This document shows positions 10,001-17,870 of a DNA stretch of 64,000 bases, piece after piece. The translations under genes were made by a program, and so were the position numbers. The DNA is from Planctomycetota bacterium (GTDB lineage Bacteria > Planctomycetota > B15-G4): assembly GCA_029245865.1 (NCBI GenBank), contig JAQWOM010000037.1, positions 29,655 to 93,654 on the forward strand, written 5' to 3'. The notes under the pieces were generated by a model. It was not told where the DNA came from and searched no databases. It saw only the letters and a list, made by a program, of their open reading frames with translations. How positions within the stretch are numbered: the first letter of the stretch is position 1; every line of letters starts with the position of its first letter.

Positions 10001-10152
10001 CAGCAGGCTCCCGCCGCTCTCTCGGCACAGCCGTCTTCGGGGGCATGATCGCCGCGACTCTCATGACGCTCTTCGTCACGCCGTCGCTTTACCGCATCTT
10101 CCAAGGCTTCATGTCCCGCTTCTTCAAGAAGAAGGAAGAGGAGGCAGCATGA
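7021..10152 (+). CDS. RND efflux pump permease (HAE-1/AcrB family), TTG start
   Basis: 1043 aa; MGQFFIRRPVFAMVISLVILLAGSLSIQSLPITLYPQITPP..., TM4 GTVVDDAIVVVE with the DD proton relay. Confidence 0.96.
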   Translation: MGQFFIRRPVFAMVISLVILLAGSLSIQSLPITLYPQITPPTVEVEVNYPGANAETVEQSIAAPIETEVNGAENLIYFSSKSSSDGRYVLQCTFEVGTDLDLANVDINNRVNKASSKLPAEAIAAGISVRKKSPDMLMAIAVYSPNGAYDETFLSNYTSLNLVDSIARTPGVGSTMIVGQRDYSMRLWLRPDKLTKLGLTAADVANAIREQNVLLPVGAVGQPPAEAGVEFQYAVNTKSRLTEVSEFEDIILRTLSDGSILRVKDVARTELAAKTYSSFGRYNGLPATVLLVYQLPGANALQTAEGIRNLLSDLEERMPPGLTYKIALDNTMFITASINEVMQTFFEALLLVLIVVFIFLGSFRATLIPMLAIPVSLVGTFALFGMLGFSINMLTLFGIILAIGTVVDDAIVVVESVESYLAKGLTPTEATIRTMKDVTQVLIASSLVLCAVFVPVAFMGGITGQLYRQFALTISVSIILSTIVAMSLTPALCRLLLRPRKPMRGPLGWLLGLFNRGLEKTTKGYAVLTRVMVKTLIGALAFLAVMTIGSWNLFGALPAGFVPDEDQGYFFATLSLPDGASMERTDKLAKRTERDLAAIPGVDQVVTLGGLNLLTGAYTSNNSSFVVLLSDWSERTTPDLQINGVLKQARATLFSYPEAIGLAFSPPPIPGLGSAGGFQFELQDRSGAVTFEELAQTGDKLVAAARQQPDLTGLFSAFRANVPQIDFKLDRSKAKTLGVPVNEVFQALQIYLGGIQVNDFTLFGRPFKVMLQAEPEFRIDPDNLKEIFVRTDTGAMVPIRTLATIGSTTGPDLIQRYNMFRTSEISGSAAPGYSSGQAIETMETVANEVLSEEYGYEWTGTAYQEKRAGGEQVVIFALGFLLVFLFLAANYESWVIPLAVLLGLPVAVFGALFGAWIRDYINDVYIQIGLVLLIGLGAKTAILVVEFAKQRHDEGENVSEAVIEAAASRFRPILMTAFSFVLGVVPLVTAAGAAAGSRRSLGTAVFGGMIAATLMTLFVTPSLYRIFQGFMSRFFKKKEEEAA

Positions 10153-11618
10153 ACAATCCGCTTCGAATCGCGTTGCTGGGCTCGGTGCTTTTGACCTCCT
10201 GCATGGTCGGACCCCGATTCGATCCACCTGTCCCGATTGAACCGGAGGCATTTCGAGGCGCGGAGAACACCGAAGAGTCTTTTGCCGACCTGGCCTGGTT
10301 CGAAGTGTTCAGGGACCCTTCACTGCAAGGCCTTATCCGAACAGCGCTCCGCAACAATTACGATGTACGCATCGCAGCCGAGAGAGTCATCGAGGCACGC
10401 GCCCGTTACACGGTCATCAACTCAGGCCGCTACCCCGACGTCGACGCGTTCGGCGTCCAGCAGTGGGACCGAGTTTCTCGCGACAGAGCCCCCGCGGGAG
10501 TCGACCGCAATTCGCAACTGACCTCGATCGGGCTCGGCCTCTCATGGGACCTCGATTTTTGGGGGCGGTACGCCAGTGCCTCCGATGCCGCAAGAGCCGA
10601 ACTCCTTGCCACAGAGTTTGCCCGCGCCGCGATCTTGCAGTCTCTTGTGGCGGACGTTGCCCTGGCTTATTTCCAATTGCTCGAGTTGGATTCGGAACTC
10701 GCGATTGCTCAAGGCACTCTCGGCTCGCGCAACAAGTCAGTAGAACTCGTTTCAGCGCGTCTCCGAGAAGGCCTCGCCAACAAGGTCGAGTTGCGCCAAG
10801 CGCAACAACTCGTTCTGATCGCAGCGTCGCTCGTCCCGATCCTCGAGCAGGCCATTGAACGGCAGGAAAACTTCATCCGGCTCTTGATCGGAGACTTGCC
10901 GGGACCGGTGCAGCGCAGCGAACTCGGCCAATACAAGGAGAACCTGATCGAGATCCCTGCGGGGCTCCCTTCTCAGGTCCTGGAACGCCGCCCCGACATC
11001 CAGGTCGCGGAACTCAAGCTGATTGCTGCAAATGCACGGATCGGCGAAGCAAAAGCTTTGCTCTATCCTTCCGTCAGCCTCACAGCCTCGGGAGGAGCGG
11101 CAAGCGAACAGCTGGGCGATCTGCTTCGCCCCGGCTCCGGCACCTGGAGCCTGGTCCCCTCGATCTCGCTCCCCATCTTCAACGCGGGTCGCCTGGAGGC
11201 CAACGTCGAGGTGACAGAATCGCTGCAACGGCAGGCAGCACTTCAATACTTGTCGACACTACAACGAGCTTTTCGCGAAGTCGCCGATGCGCTGATCGAC
11301 CACACAAAGTCTCACGAAGCGCGGCAACTGATTCAGATCACCGAGGAAACCTTGGCTGATCAGGTCCGGCTCTCCAGGATGCGCTACCGCGGAGGTGTCA
11401 CAGCTTATTTCGAGGTTCTCGACAGTGAGCGAGAGCACTTCGATTCCGAACTGGCGCTGGCCCAGGCCATCCGCGATGAATTGACCTCGACCGTTCGGCT
11501 CTACCGTGCACTCGGTGGAGGCTGGCAAGGCACCGCCGAGTTGGCCGCCGAGGGTGTGCAGGAGGTTCCGGTCCTCAATGAAACACCAGAGCCCGGCGAA
11601 GCACAGGCGGACGCCTGA
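10149..11618 (+). CDS. Outer-membrane efflux lipoprotein (OprM/NodT, TolC-like)
   Basis: LLTSCMVGPRFDPP lipobox; LDFWGRYASASDAARAELLATEFARA; LLYPSVSLTASGG; 4-nt overlap with the RND pump. Confidence 0.95.
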   Translation: MNNPLRIALLGSVLLTSCMVGPRFDPPVPIEPEAFRGAENTEESFADLAWFEVFRDPSLQGLIRTALRNNYDVRIAAERVIEARARYTVINSGRYPDVDAFGVQQWDRVSRDRAPAGVDRNSQLTSIGLGLSWDLDFWGRYASASDAARAELLATEFARAAILQSLVADVALAYFQLLELDSELAIAQGTLGSRNKSVELVSARLREGLANKVELRQAQQLVLIAASLVPILEQAIERQENFIRLLIGDLPGPVQRSELGQYKENLIEIPAGLPSQVLERRPDIQVAELKLIAANARIGEAKALLYPSVSLTASGGAASEQLGDLLRPGSGTWSLVPSISLPIFNAGRLEANVEVTESLQRQAALQYLSTLQRAFREVADALIDHTKSHEARQLIQITEETLADQVRLSRMRYRGGVTAYFEVLDSEREHFDSELALAQAIRDELTSTVRLYRALGGGWQGTAELAAEGVQEVPVLNETPEPGEAQADA

Positions 11619-11644
11619 GTTCACGCACTGAGACTTCGAATCCG

Positions 11645-11669
11645 CCGGGGCCCCCAAAGGGAGCCCCGG
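11645..11669. terminator. Putative bidirectional terminator hairpin between convergent genes
   Basis: CCGGGGC-CCCCAAAGGGA-GCCCCGG stem-loop in the gap between + (ends 11618) and - (ends 11685) genes; no T-run. Confidence 0.5.
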
Positions 11670-11684
11670 GGACTCCTTACAGCA

Positions 11685-12044
11685 CTACTCGGTCGCGTCG
11701 CCGGTCTTGGCTGTCTCAGCCTCAGCCTCGCCCGCGGCCTCGGCCCGGGCGTCATCGGCGTCATCGAGCGCCTTGATCCGCGCCGGACTCACCGGATCGA
11801 TGGGGTTCGTTCCGCCCCAGAACTCGATCGAGTTGAAGATGAGCATGTCGCTGATCGCGGCCAACGGATAGACGTAAATAAATCGGAACACGACAAACAC
11901 GCCTTCTCCGAGCCACCGATTTTCAATCTCACGGTTCCAGGTGTGCAGGCGTTTGGTCGCATTGAAAGGCCCGACACAACTCGTGAAACAGAGACCAACG
12001 AGCAAGGCGGACAAGATCACGCGTTTCATGTTGAAGATCTTCAT
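11685..12044 (-). CDS. DUF3332-like lipoprotein, copy A
   Basis: LCFTSCVGPFNATKRLHTWNREIENRWLGEGVFVVF...YPLAAISDMLIFNSIEFWGGTNPI. Confidence 0.75.
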   Translation of the reverse strand: MKIFNMKRVILSALLVGLCFTSCVGPFNATKRLHTWNREIENRWLGEGVFVVFRFIYVYPLAAISDMLIFNSIEFWGGTNPIDPVSPARIKALDDADDARAEAAGEAEAETAKTGDATE

Positions 12045-12057
12045 CGTGGACTCCTTT

Positions 12058-12336
12058 CTAGAACTGTGGGCCGTTGTTGCGAGTCGGACGCGGAATGGGA
12101 TTTGTGCCCGTCCACCACTGAATCGAGTTGAAGATCACCATGTCACCGAATCCGGCCAAGACGTATCCGGGCAAGATCAAAATGAACACGCCCTCCTTGG
12201 ACCACTTGTTTTCGAAAGACATGTTCCACTTGGCCAGTTGCCCGACAGTGTTGTTGGGCCCGATGCATCCAGGGGCCAGAAAAAGAAACGCGGCCATGGC
12301 CAGAACGGCCAGGGGCCTGGATCGTCTGCTGCTCAT
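12058..12336 (-). CDS. DUF3332-like lipoprotein, copy B (tandem paralog)
   Basis: FLAPGCIGPNNTVGQLAKWNMSFENKWSKEGVFILI...GFGDMVIFNSIQWWTGTNPI; aligns to copy A. Confidence 0.75.
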   Translation of the reverse strand: MSSRRSRPLAVLAMAAFLFLAPGCIGPNNTVGQLAKWNMSFENKWSKEGVFILILPGYVLAGFGDMVIFNSIQWWTGTNPIPRPTRNNGPQF

Positions 12337-12440
12337 GAATGATCTCCGATCATCGTGCGCAAAGAAATTTAAGAACCATCCCGAGAAAGTCGGGGCGCAG
12401 AGTATAGAGCAACCAAAGCCCTCTGCGACAGAGGGCCTAC

Positions 12441-14852
12441 TCAGAGCGTCGTGGACTGCCGAACGATCTTTGCCGGATGAGGCAATTCGCTCTCTCTCTC
12501 TTGCCACCACCGCCTGCCATCCGCTGAACTCCAGGGACTCAAATCGAGGGAGTCGAGCGTGGCCAGGATTTCGTGGACCGACTGAGGGCGCTCCGTTCGA
12601 TCTTTGGCCAGGCAACGCCTCACCAGGGCCTCGAGTTCAGGATTCACCTCGGTGGACATGCTGATTCGCAATGGAGGAGGATCCTCGGTAGCCACCTTGC
12701 TCCAGATTTCCATCAGGCTCTTGCCAGAGAACGGTTCGCGAGCTGCTAGCAGAGAGTAGGCCACGCACCCCACGGCCCAGATGTCTGCTCGTGCGTCCAC
12801 ATCCATCGGCGAATCAAACCGTTCAGGCGCCATGTACAGCGGAGACCCGGTCACTTCCTCGACGTGCGTAACCTGCATATCTTTCGGCGCATCGAGATCC
12901 TTCACGAGCCCGAAATCCAACACCTTCACCACGTCGTACAGGCCGCCACGCTCGCAGAGCAAGATATTCATCGGCTTGATGTCACGATGAATGATGTCCA
13001 GATCATGGGCTTCGGCGAGAGACTCGCAGACCTGGCGAATGATGTGGACGACGCGTCGCTGGTCTTGCCCTCGATACTTTTCCACCAACTGGTACAGGGT
13101 CAGACCCGGCAAGTATTCCATCGCGTAATAAAATTCGCCGGACGTCGTCTTGCCGAAATCATAGATCTGAACCGTATGAGGATTCGTGAGTTGTGAGGTG
13201 ACCTGAACCTCTTGCTGGAACCGTTGTTCAGATTCGGGCGTGATGCGGTCCTTACGGAGAACCTTGATGGCCGCCGGGCGAGCAAACATTTTGTGGTTCG
13301 CGAGAAAAACGGTCCCCACACCTCCCTCACCCAGCACTCGCACAATTCGGTAGTCGCCATACTGACGCGCCAGGTCGATGTCGGCCTGCAGACTGAGATT
13401 CTTGGCGGCGAAGACGAGCAGCCCGATCACCAGGGTGATCACGCCCCAGAAAAGCACTCGCAACGACGTGACCAGTGCCGACATCGCGGCATATCCCTCG
13501 GCCTTGTCGATCTCTGTCGCAACGCCAAAGCCATACTCATCAAGCCAGGTCCAGGCCCCCGCGACCTCGACACCCCGGCAGTCGCGATAACCGCTGACGT
13601 CAAATCCAGATCGTTTTTCGTCAATCGCGGCGGCCGCCATATGCGTGCGAGGCCGGTCTTTGATTGCGAGGTCCGACGTGCCGCCTTGCGTCAAATCGAC
13701 TCCGGGATCGCGCAACTGAACCTGCAAGACAGCAGACGTCTCTTCAGGTTTGAGCAGTCCCAGTTCTTTCAGTTGGTCGAGAAAGACACTTTCGGAGAGC
13801 ATGACGCCATTCGCATCGAAAGCATAAGTCTCTCCCGTCTCACCGATGCGACCTGCCTCGAGAATCGCTTCGTATTCCTCTGAAGGTTCGATAAGAAATG
13901 CGAGCAACGCAACGGCCTTGCCCCCATCATCGAACACGGGTGTTGCGACAAGCATCGTGGGTGTTGTGACTTGAGGCGCCAAGCTGCGAACCATGGCTCC
14001 ATGCTCGAAGGGCGGCAACGCAACCGTTTCTCCGGAGAGCACCCGAGTAAGAACGGTTTCACCGAAGTCGGACATCATCTCACCCAGATTTTGGTCTGAC
14101 TCGTCGAACGGCGAATAACCGGCAACAAGGCGGCCACCTGCACTCACAACTCCAAAACCGTCGAAGCGGCGGTGCGTCAGCAACGGCCCCGCTCCATGGG
14201 CAGGCTGCTCATCACCCATCAGAGAGTGCACAGAGGCCGTGTCGCGAACCGCATCCGCCAATGTCGAGAAGAGAACCGCTTGGTCGCTCGAACTCTTGAG
14301 AGCCTCTACGGAGCCCCCCGACTTATCGCCAAGCTGCGCAAGCGCGACAATCGCTGTCCTCACCGCCGAGTCCTTGGCCCACATCTGGGCGTCTGTCTCC
14401 ACAGCCGCGAGCCACTGCCGCAAAGCCATCACATCGGCATCGAGCACGGTCTGCAACTGATCCGCCAGCAATTCATCGAGTGATGTGTGCACTCGTTCAT
14501 AAGTCCAGACATCAAAGGCGATGAGTAATAAAAGGAGCAGCGCCCCGAGCGAGAGCTTTCCCTTCATCCTCCCAGAGGCTTTCCGCATAGCAGAAAAACG
14601 GCTCGTAGCGGTTGGCATATGAGCGGCCGCACGCCGGAAGTACGAGAGTCGAGACTTCTCTTCTGGCGTCGCCTCCGAGGGAGGCATCATCAACGTCTGA
14701 TCTTTGTGATGCGCAAGAAGAGACTCGACATCGCGCCGGAGTGCTTCATCGCCGGCACAGGCCTGCCTCAGATATTCTTGGCAATCTTCGTGGTCCAGGT
14801 AGCGCGCTCTTTGAAAGAGCTCCTTGACCCGCTGATATTGTTTTTCAGTCAT
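12441..14852 (-). CDS. Membrane sensor Ser/Thr protein kinase (periplasmic Cache-like domain, C-terminal Hanks-type kinase)
   Basis: YRIVRVLGEGGVGTVFLANHKM..AAIKVL, HDLDIIHRDIKPMNILL, VKVLDFGLVKD, GSPLYMAPE; two TM segments flank a sensor region. Confidence 0.93.
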   Translation of the reverse strand: MTEKQYQRVKELFQRARYLDHEDCQEYLRQACAGDEALRRDVESLLAHHKDQTLMMPPSEATPEEKSRLSYFRRAAAHMPTATSRFSAMRKASGRMKGKLSLGALLLLLLIAFDVWTYERVHTSLDELLADQLQTVLDADVMALRQWLAAVETDAQMWAKDSAVRTAIVALAQLGDKSGGSVEALKSSSDQAVLFSTLADAVRDTASVHSLMGDEQPAHGAGPLLTHRRFDGFGVVSAGGRLVAGYSPFDESDQNLGEMMSDFGETVLTRVLSGETVALPPFEHGAMVRSLAPQVTTPTMLVATPVFDDGGKAVALLAFLIEPSEEYEAILEAGRIGETGETYAFDANGVMLSESVFLDQLKELGLLKPEETSAVLQVQLRDPGVDLTQGGTSDLAIKDRPRTHMAAAAIDEKRSGFDVSGYRDCRGVEVAGAWTWLDEYGFGVATEIDKAEGYAAMSALVTSLRVLFWGVITLVIGLLVFAAKNLSLQADIDLARQYGDYRIVRVLGEGGVGTVFLANHKMFARPAAIKVLRKDRITPESEQRFQQEVQVTSQLTNPHTVQIYDFGKTTSGEFYYAMEYLPGLTLYQLVEKYRGQDQRRVVHIIRQVCESLAEAHDLDIIHRDIKPMNILLCERGGLYDVVKVLDFGLVKDLDAPKDMQVTHVEEVTGSPLYMAPERFDSPMDVDARADIWAVGCVAYSLLAAREPFSGKSLMEIWSKVATEDPPPLRISMSTEVNPELEALVRRCLAKDRTERPQSVHEILATLDSLDLSPWSSADGRRWWQERESELPHPAKIVRQSTTL

Positions 14853-15423
14853 CAGCCTCGCCGGCATCGAGCTCTCGACGCAACCAAGCACGAACCATCG
14901 TCCAGTCGTTTTCCACGGTGCGAGTCGAGACGTCGAGCACTTCGGCTACCTCTCGCACAGTCAGCCCACCAAAAAATCGGAGCTCGACGATGCGAGCTTG
15001 CCGCTCATCGATCTCTTGCAGTTTTTCCAATGCCTCGTTAAGCGCAAGGACATCTTCGTCGCGCTCAGGAGAAATGGCGATGTCTGACTGCAAGGCAACC
15101 CGCACACGATTTCCACCGCGCTTGCTCGCCTTTTTGGCCCGTGCATGGTCGACCAAAATGCGCCGCATGGTTTGAGCTGCAACGGCAACAAAGTGCGCAC
15201 GCCCTTTCCACTCCACCCGAGTTTGATCCACAAGGCGCATAAAGGCCTCGTGAACCATGGCCGTCGGCTGAAGGGTATGAGCCATCCCTTCGCGCCGCAG
15301 GAACGCCGCCGCCATCCCTCTGAGCTCGGTGTACACAAGCGGGACGAGTTCCTCAGCAGCCAAGGCGTCCCCCCCCTCTAGCTCCTCCACAAGTTGCGTC
15401 ACCTGCTTGTCGCTCAAACCCAT
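14845..15423 (-). CDS. ECF-type RNA polymerase sigma factor
   Basis: MGLSDKQVTQLVEELEGGDALAAEELVPLVYTELRGMAAAFLRREG..TLQPTAMVHEAFMRLVDQ...RRILVDHARAKKASKRGG; C-terminal HTH RIVELRFFGGLTVREVAEVLDVSTRTVENDWTMVRAWL. Start overlaps the kinase gene. Confidence 0.92.
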   Translation of the reverse strand: MGLSDKQVTQLVEELEGGDALAAEELVPLVYTELRGMAAAFLRREGMAHTLQPTAMVHEAFMRLVDQTRVEWKGRAHFVAVAAQTMRRILVDHARAKKASKRGGNRVRVALQSDIAISPERDEDVLALNEALEKLQEIDERQARIVELRFFGGLTVREVAEVLDVSTRTVENDWTMVRAWLRRELDAGEADD

Positions 15424-15702
15424 GACCTCCCGGATTAAGAAAATATCGTAGCCGAGGAGGGCACTGTGGCCGCATTTCGACCTTTCTTCGGCCAAGAGCC
15501 ATTTTTTATTGCGGCTTTTCAGGCCGGTTGACGCGTGAGTCAGTGAGGCCGGATGACCCGCACAGACCGCCGAGATCCTCATCCGCTCTCGGCGGGGGGC
15601 CATTCGAATCACCTCACTCTCTCTCCTTGTCTCAAAATGCTGCCGTGGGAGCTGGTTCCGTCCCCTGGACCTCTCCCAGGCCATGCCAACGGCAGCTTCT
15701 TA

Positions 15703-15736
15703 GGGGGGTGTCGGCTTCCCCAAGCCGGCACCCCCC
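15703..15736. other. Strong 15-bp hairpin in a non-coding region
   Basis: GGGGGGTGTCGGCTT-CCCC-AAGCCGGCACCCCCC, one G:T wobble; lies between divergent sigma factor and the 15893 gene. Confidence 0.7.
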
Positions 15737-15892
15737 GCTTAATTGGGCGCGTGCGACAGAGCATGCAAACGGCCAGAGAGCCCATCAAAACGTCACCGGG
15801 AACTGCAGCGAAAAGTCTTCAAAAGAGTTGCGGGTCTGCCCCTCGGATCACGCGTAAGTGAGTGAACCCCACTCAATCCGGGAGCTCGTCCG

Positions 15893-16393
15893 ATGACCAC
15901 TCGCAGCCTCGCTGAAAGCATCAAGCCCCTCAAAGCGCGTCGTGAACGCACTCGTCCCAAGAAAACTCAACCGGGACGCTCTCTCCCTGCGCTGTTCGCT
16001 CGCGAACGCCTTGAGACGCGCATCCTTCCGTATCTGGAAACTCTCCGTGAGGCGATCCCCCTGCCGGCCCCCCATCGCCGCCTCTACGACGGAGCATGGG
16101 TGATCGGCCTCTCCGGAAACTTCCGGAATGGCACTTTCAAAGGACATGCCTACGAGCCACTGAGTCGCATCCAATTTCTGATCCGAATGGACTCCAAGAA
16201 CAGCGAATACTCTATTTCCTGCAGCAGCACCGTGTTTAACCACGACCTTCAGACCGACCGGGTTCATGGCCGGTTCAACGAGTCCACCCAGGCCGTCGAA
16301 GAGTTTGTGGAAGAGCAATGCCTGCAGTTCGCACGCAGCTTCCTGAATGCCTCTCCGCATTCCCTCCGCAAAGAGCTCGGGATAGATAACTGA
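15893..16393 (+). CDS. Hypothetical protein (166 aa)
   Basis: Open frame MTTRSLAESIKPLKARRERTRPKK...FRNGTFKGHAYEPLSRIQFLIRMDSKNSEYSISCSSTVFNHDLQTDRVHGRF; no recognised family. Confidence 0.6.
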   Translation: MTTRSLAESIKPLKARRERTRPKKTQPGRSLPALFARERLETRILPYLETLREAIPLPAPHRRLYDGAWVIGLSGNFRNGTFKGHAYEPLSRIQFLIRMDSKNSEYSISCSSTVFNHDLQTDRVHGRFNESTQAVEEFVEEQCLQFARSFLNASPHSLRKELGIDN

Positions 16394-16620
16394 GTGCGAA
16401 AGTGGATCGCGGCATATGCCACAAAAAACACCCGCCGCTCACTCAAAGAACAACCTAGCTGTCGAACACTGATTCCTGTCTCCGGCTGGCTGCATCGCCA
16501 GCGCACGGTCTGCAGCCGGCCGGTACAGATTCAACAGGGCCTCAAGCCCTCTGCCTGGATCGCATGGAATCCGTGAAAATCTGACCAAAACTGCGAATCG
16601 GGCCCGTACCATCGCCCGGA

Positions 16621-17250
16621 ATGCCACTGAATCGACCAAGAGCAACGACGGTCACCGCCTGCCACGACTGCGACCAACTGAACACAACAGTCCAGTTGGC
16701 GCCTCGCGAGAAGTCTATCTGCTCCCGGTGCGGCAACATCCTCGACAGAGGCGGCAAAGAAGTGCTCGCCCGGACATTGGCCTACGCCCTCGCCAGTTTG
16801 GTCCTGCTCATTGTCGCGAACAGCTTTCCATTCATGGAGTTCAAGATTGCCGGCCGCGTGCAGGTCGCCCACCTTTACACGGGTGTCGAGCAACTCTACG
16901 CCGAAGGTTACTGGGAACTCGCCGCAATGGTTTTGTTTACGAGCATTGCGGCGCCCCTCGTGATGATCAGCGGCTTGCTGGCTCTCACCATTCCCATTTC
17001 CATGGGCAAGCGCTTTGACTGGATGATCCGTCTCGGAAAGATTGTCACGAAGCTGAGAGTCTGGAGCATGATGGAGGTTTTCCTGCTCGGCGTCATCGTC
17101 TCCGTCATGAAGCTATCAGCCATGGCAGAGATTATCTTTGGCCCGGGCCTTGTTGCTTTCGCGGCCCTCATCTTGACCTCTTCGGCATCCATCGCCGCAT
17201 TCAACCCGGTGCCCTTCTGGGAATACATGGACAAAGGGCGCAGTCCATGA
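16621..17250 (+). CDS. pqiA: PqiA-family membrane protein (first of two single-domain PqiA)
   Basis: Zn-ribbon VTACHDCDQLNTTVQLAPREKSICSRCGNIL followed by 4 TM with FPFMEFKIAG; heads a pqi operon. Confidence 0.88.
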   Translation: MPLNRPRATTVTACHDCDQLNTTVQLAPREKSICSRCGNILDRGGKEVLARTLAYALASLVLLIVANSFPFMEFKIAGRVQVAHLYTGVEQLYAEGYWELAAMVLFTSIAAPLVMISGLLALTIPISMGKRFDWMIRLGKIVTKLRVWSMMEVFLLGVIVSVMKLSAMAEIIFGPGLVAFAALILTSSASIAAFNPVPFWEYMDKGRSP

Positions 17251-17870
17251 CCACCGCACGCTCACTTGGCCTGGCCCGATGCCATGACTGCGGGCTCGCG
17301 AGCCGAATGCCTTCTGCAACCAAAGGGACCAGCAGTTGCTGCCCGCGTTGTGGCTCCGCGCTGCATCTGCGGAAACCCAACTCACTCTCTCGCTCATGGG
17401 CGCTCGTGATCGCGGCCTACTTGCTCTACATCCCGGCAAATCTCTTGCCGGTTTCCACCATTGTTTACCTGGGCAACGGCGAACCAGACACCATCATGAG
17501 TGGCGTCATCATGCTTTTTCAGACTGGAGATGCTCCGATCGCACTGCTTCTGTTCTTCGCCAGCATTGCGGTTCCCATGCTCAAGCTCATCATTCTCACA
17601 TGGCTGCTGATCTCGGTTCACTTTCGTTCCAAATGGAAGCCACGTGACCGCACAGCGATGTACCGCCTGATCGAGCTCATCGGACGCTGGTCCATGCTCG
17701 ACATCTTTGTGATCTCGCTGCTCGTTGCCCTTGTGCAGTTGCAAGCGTTGGCGACAATTCATGCAGGCCCAGGAGCCATCGCATTTTGCTCCGTCGTCGT
17801 GCTGACGATGCTTGCCGCCGAATCATTCGACCCCCGCCTTATATGGGACGTCATGGAGGAAGAAGCATGA
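17247..17870 (+). CDS. pqiA: PqiA-family membrane protein (second)
   Basis: LARCHDCGLASRMPSATKGTSSCCPRCGSALHLRKPNSLSRSWALVIAAYLLYIPANLLPVSTI; 4-nt overlap with previous gene. Confidence 0.88.
   Translation: MTTARSLGLARCHDCGLASRMPSATKGTSSCCPRCGSALHLRKPNSLSRSWALVIAAYLLYIPANLLPVSTIVYLGNGEPDTIMSGVIMLFQTGDAPIALLLFFASIAVPMLKLIILTWLLISVHFRSKWKPRDRTAMYRLIELIGRWSMLDIFVISLLVALVQLQALATIHAGPGAIAFCSVVVLTMLAAESFDPRLIWDVMEEEA

Noticed and set aside
16394-16576. 60-aa plus-strand ORF between the 15893 gene and pqiA
   Set aside because: No recognisable motif and near the size expected by chance; not called as a gene.
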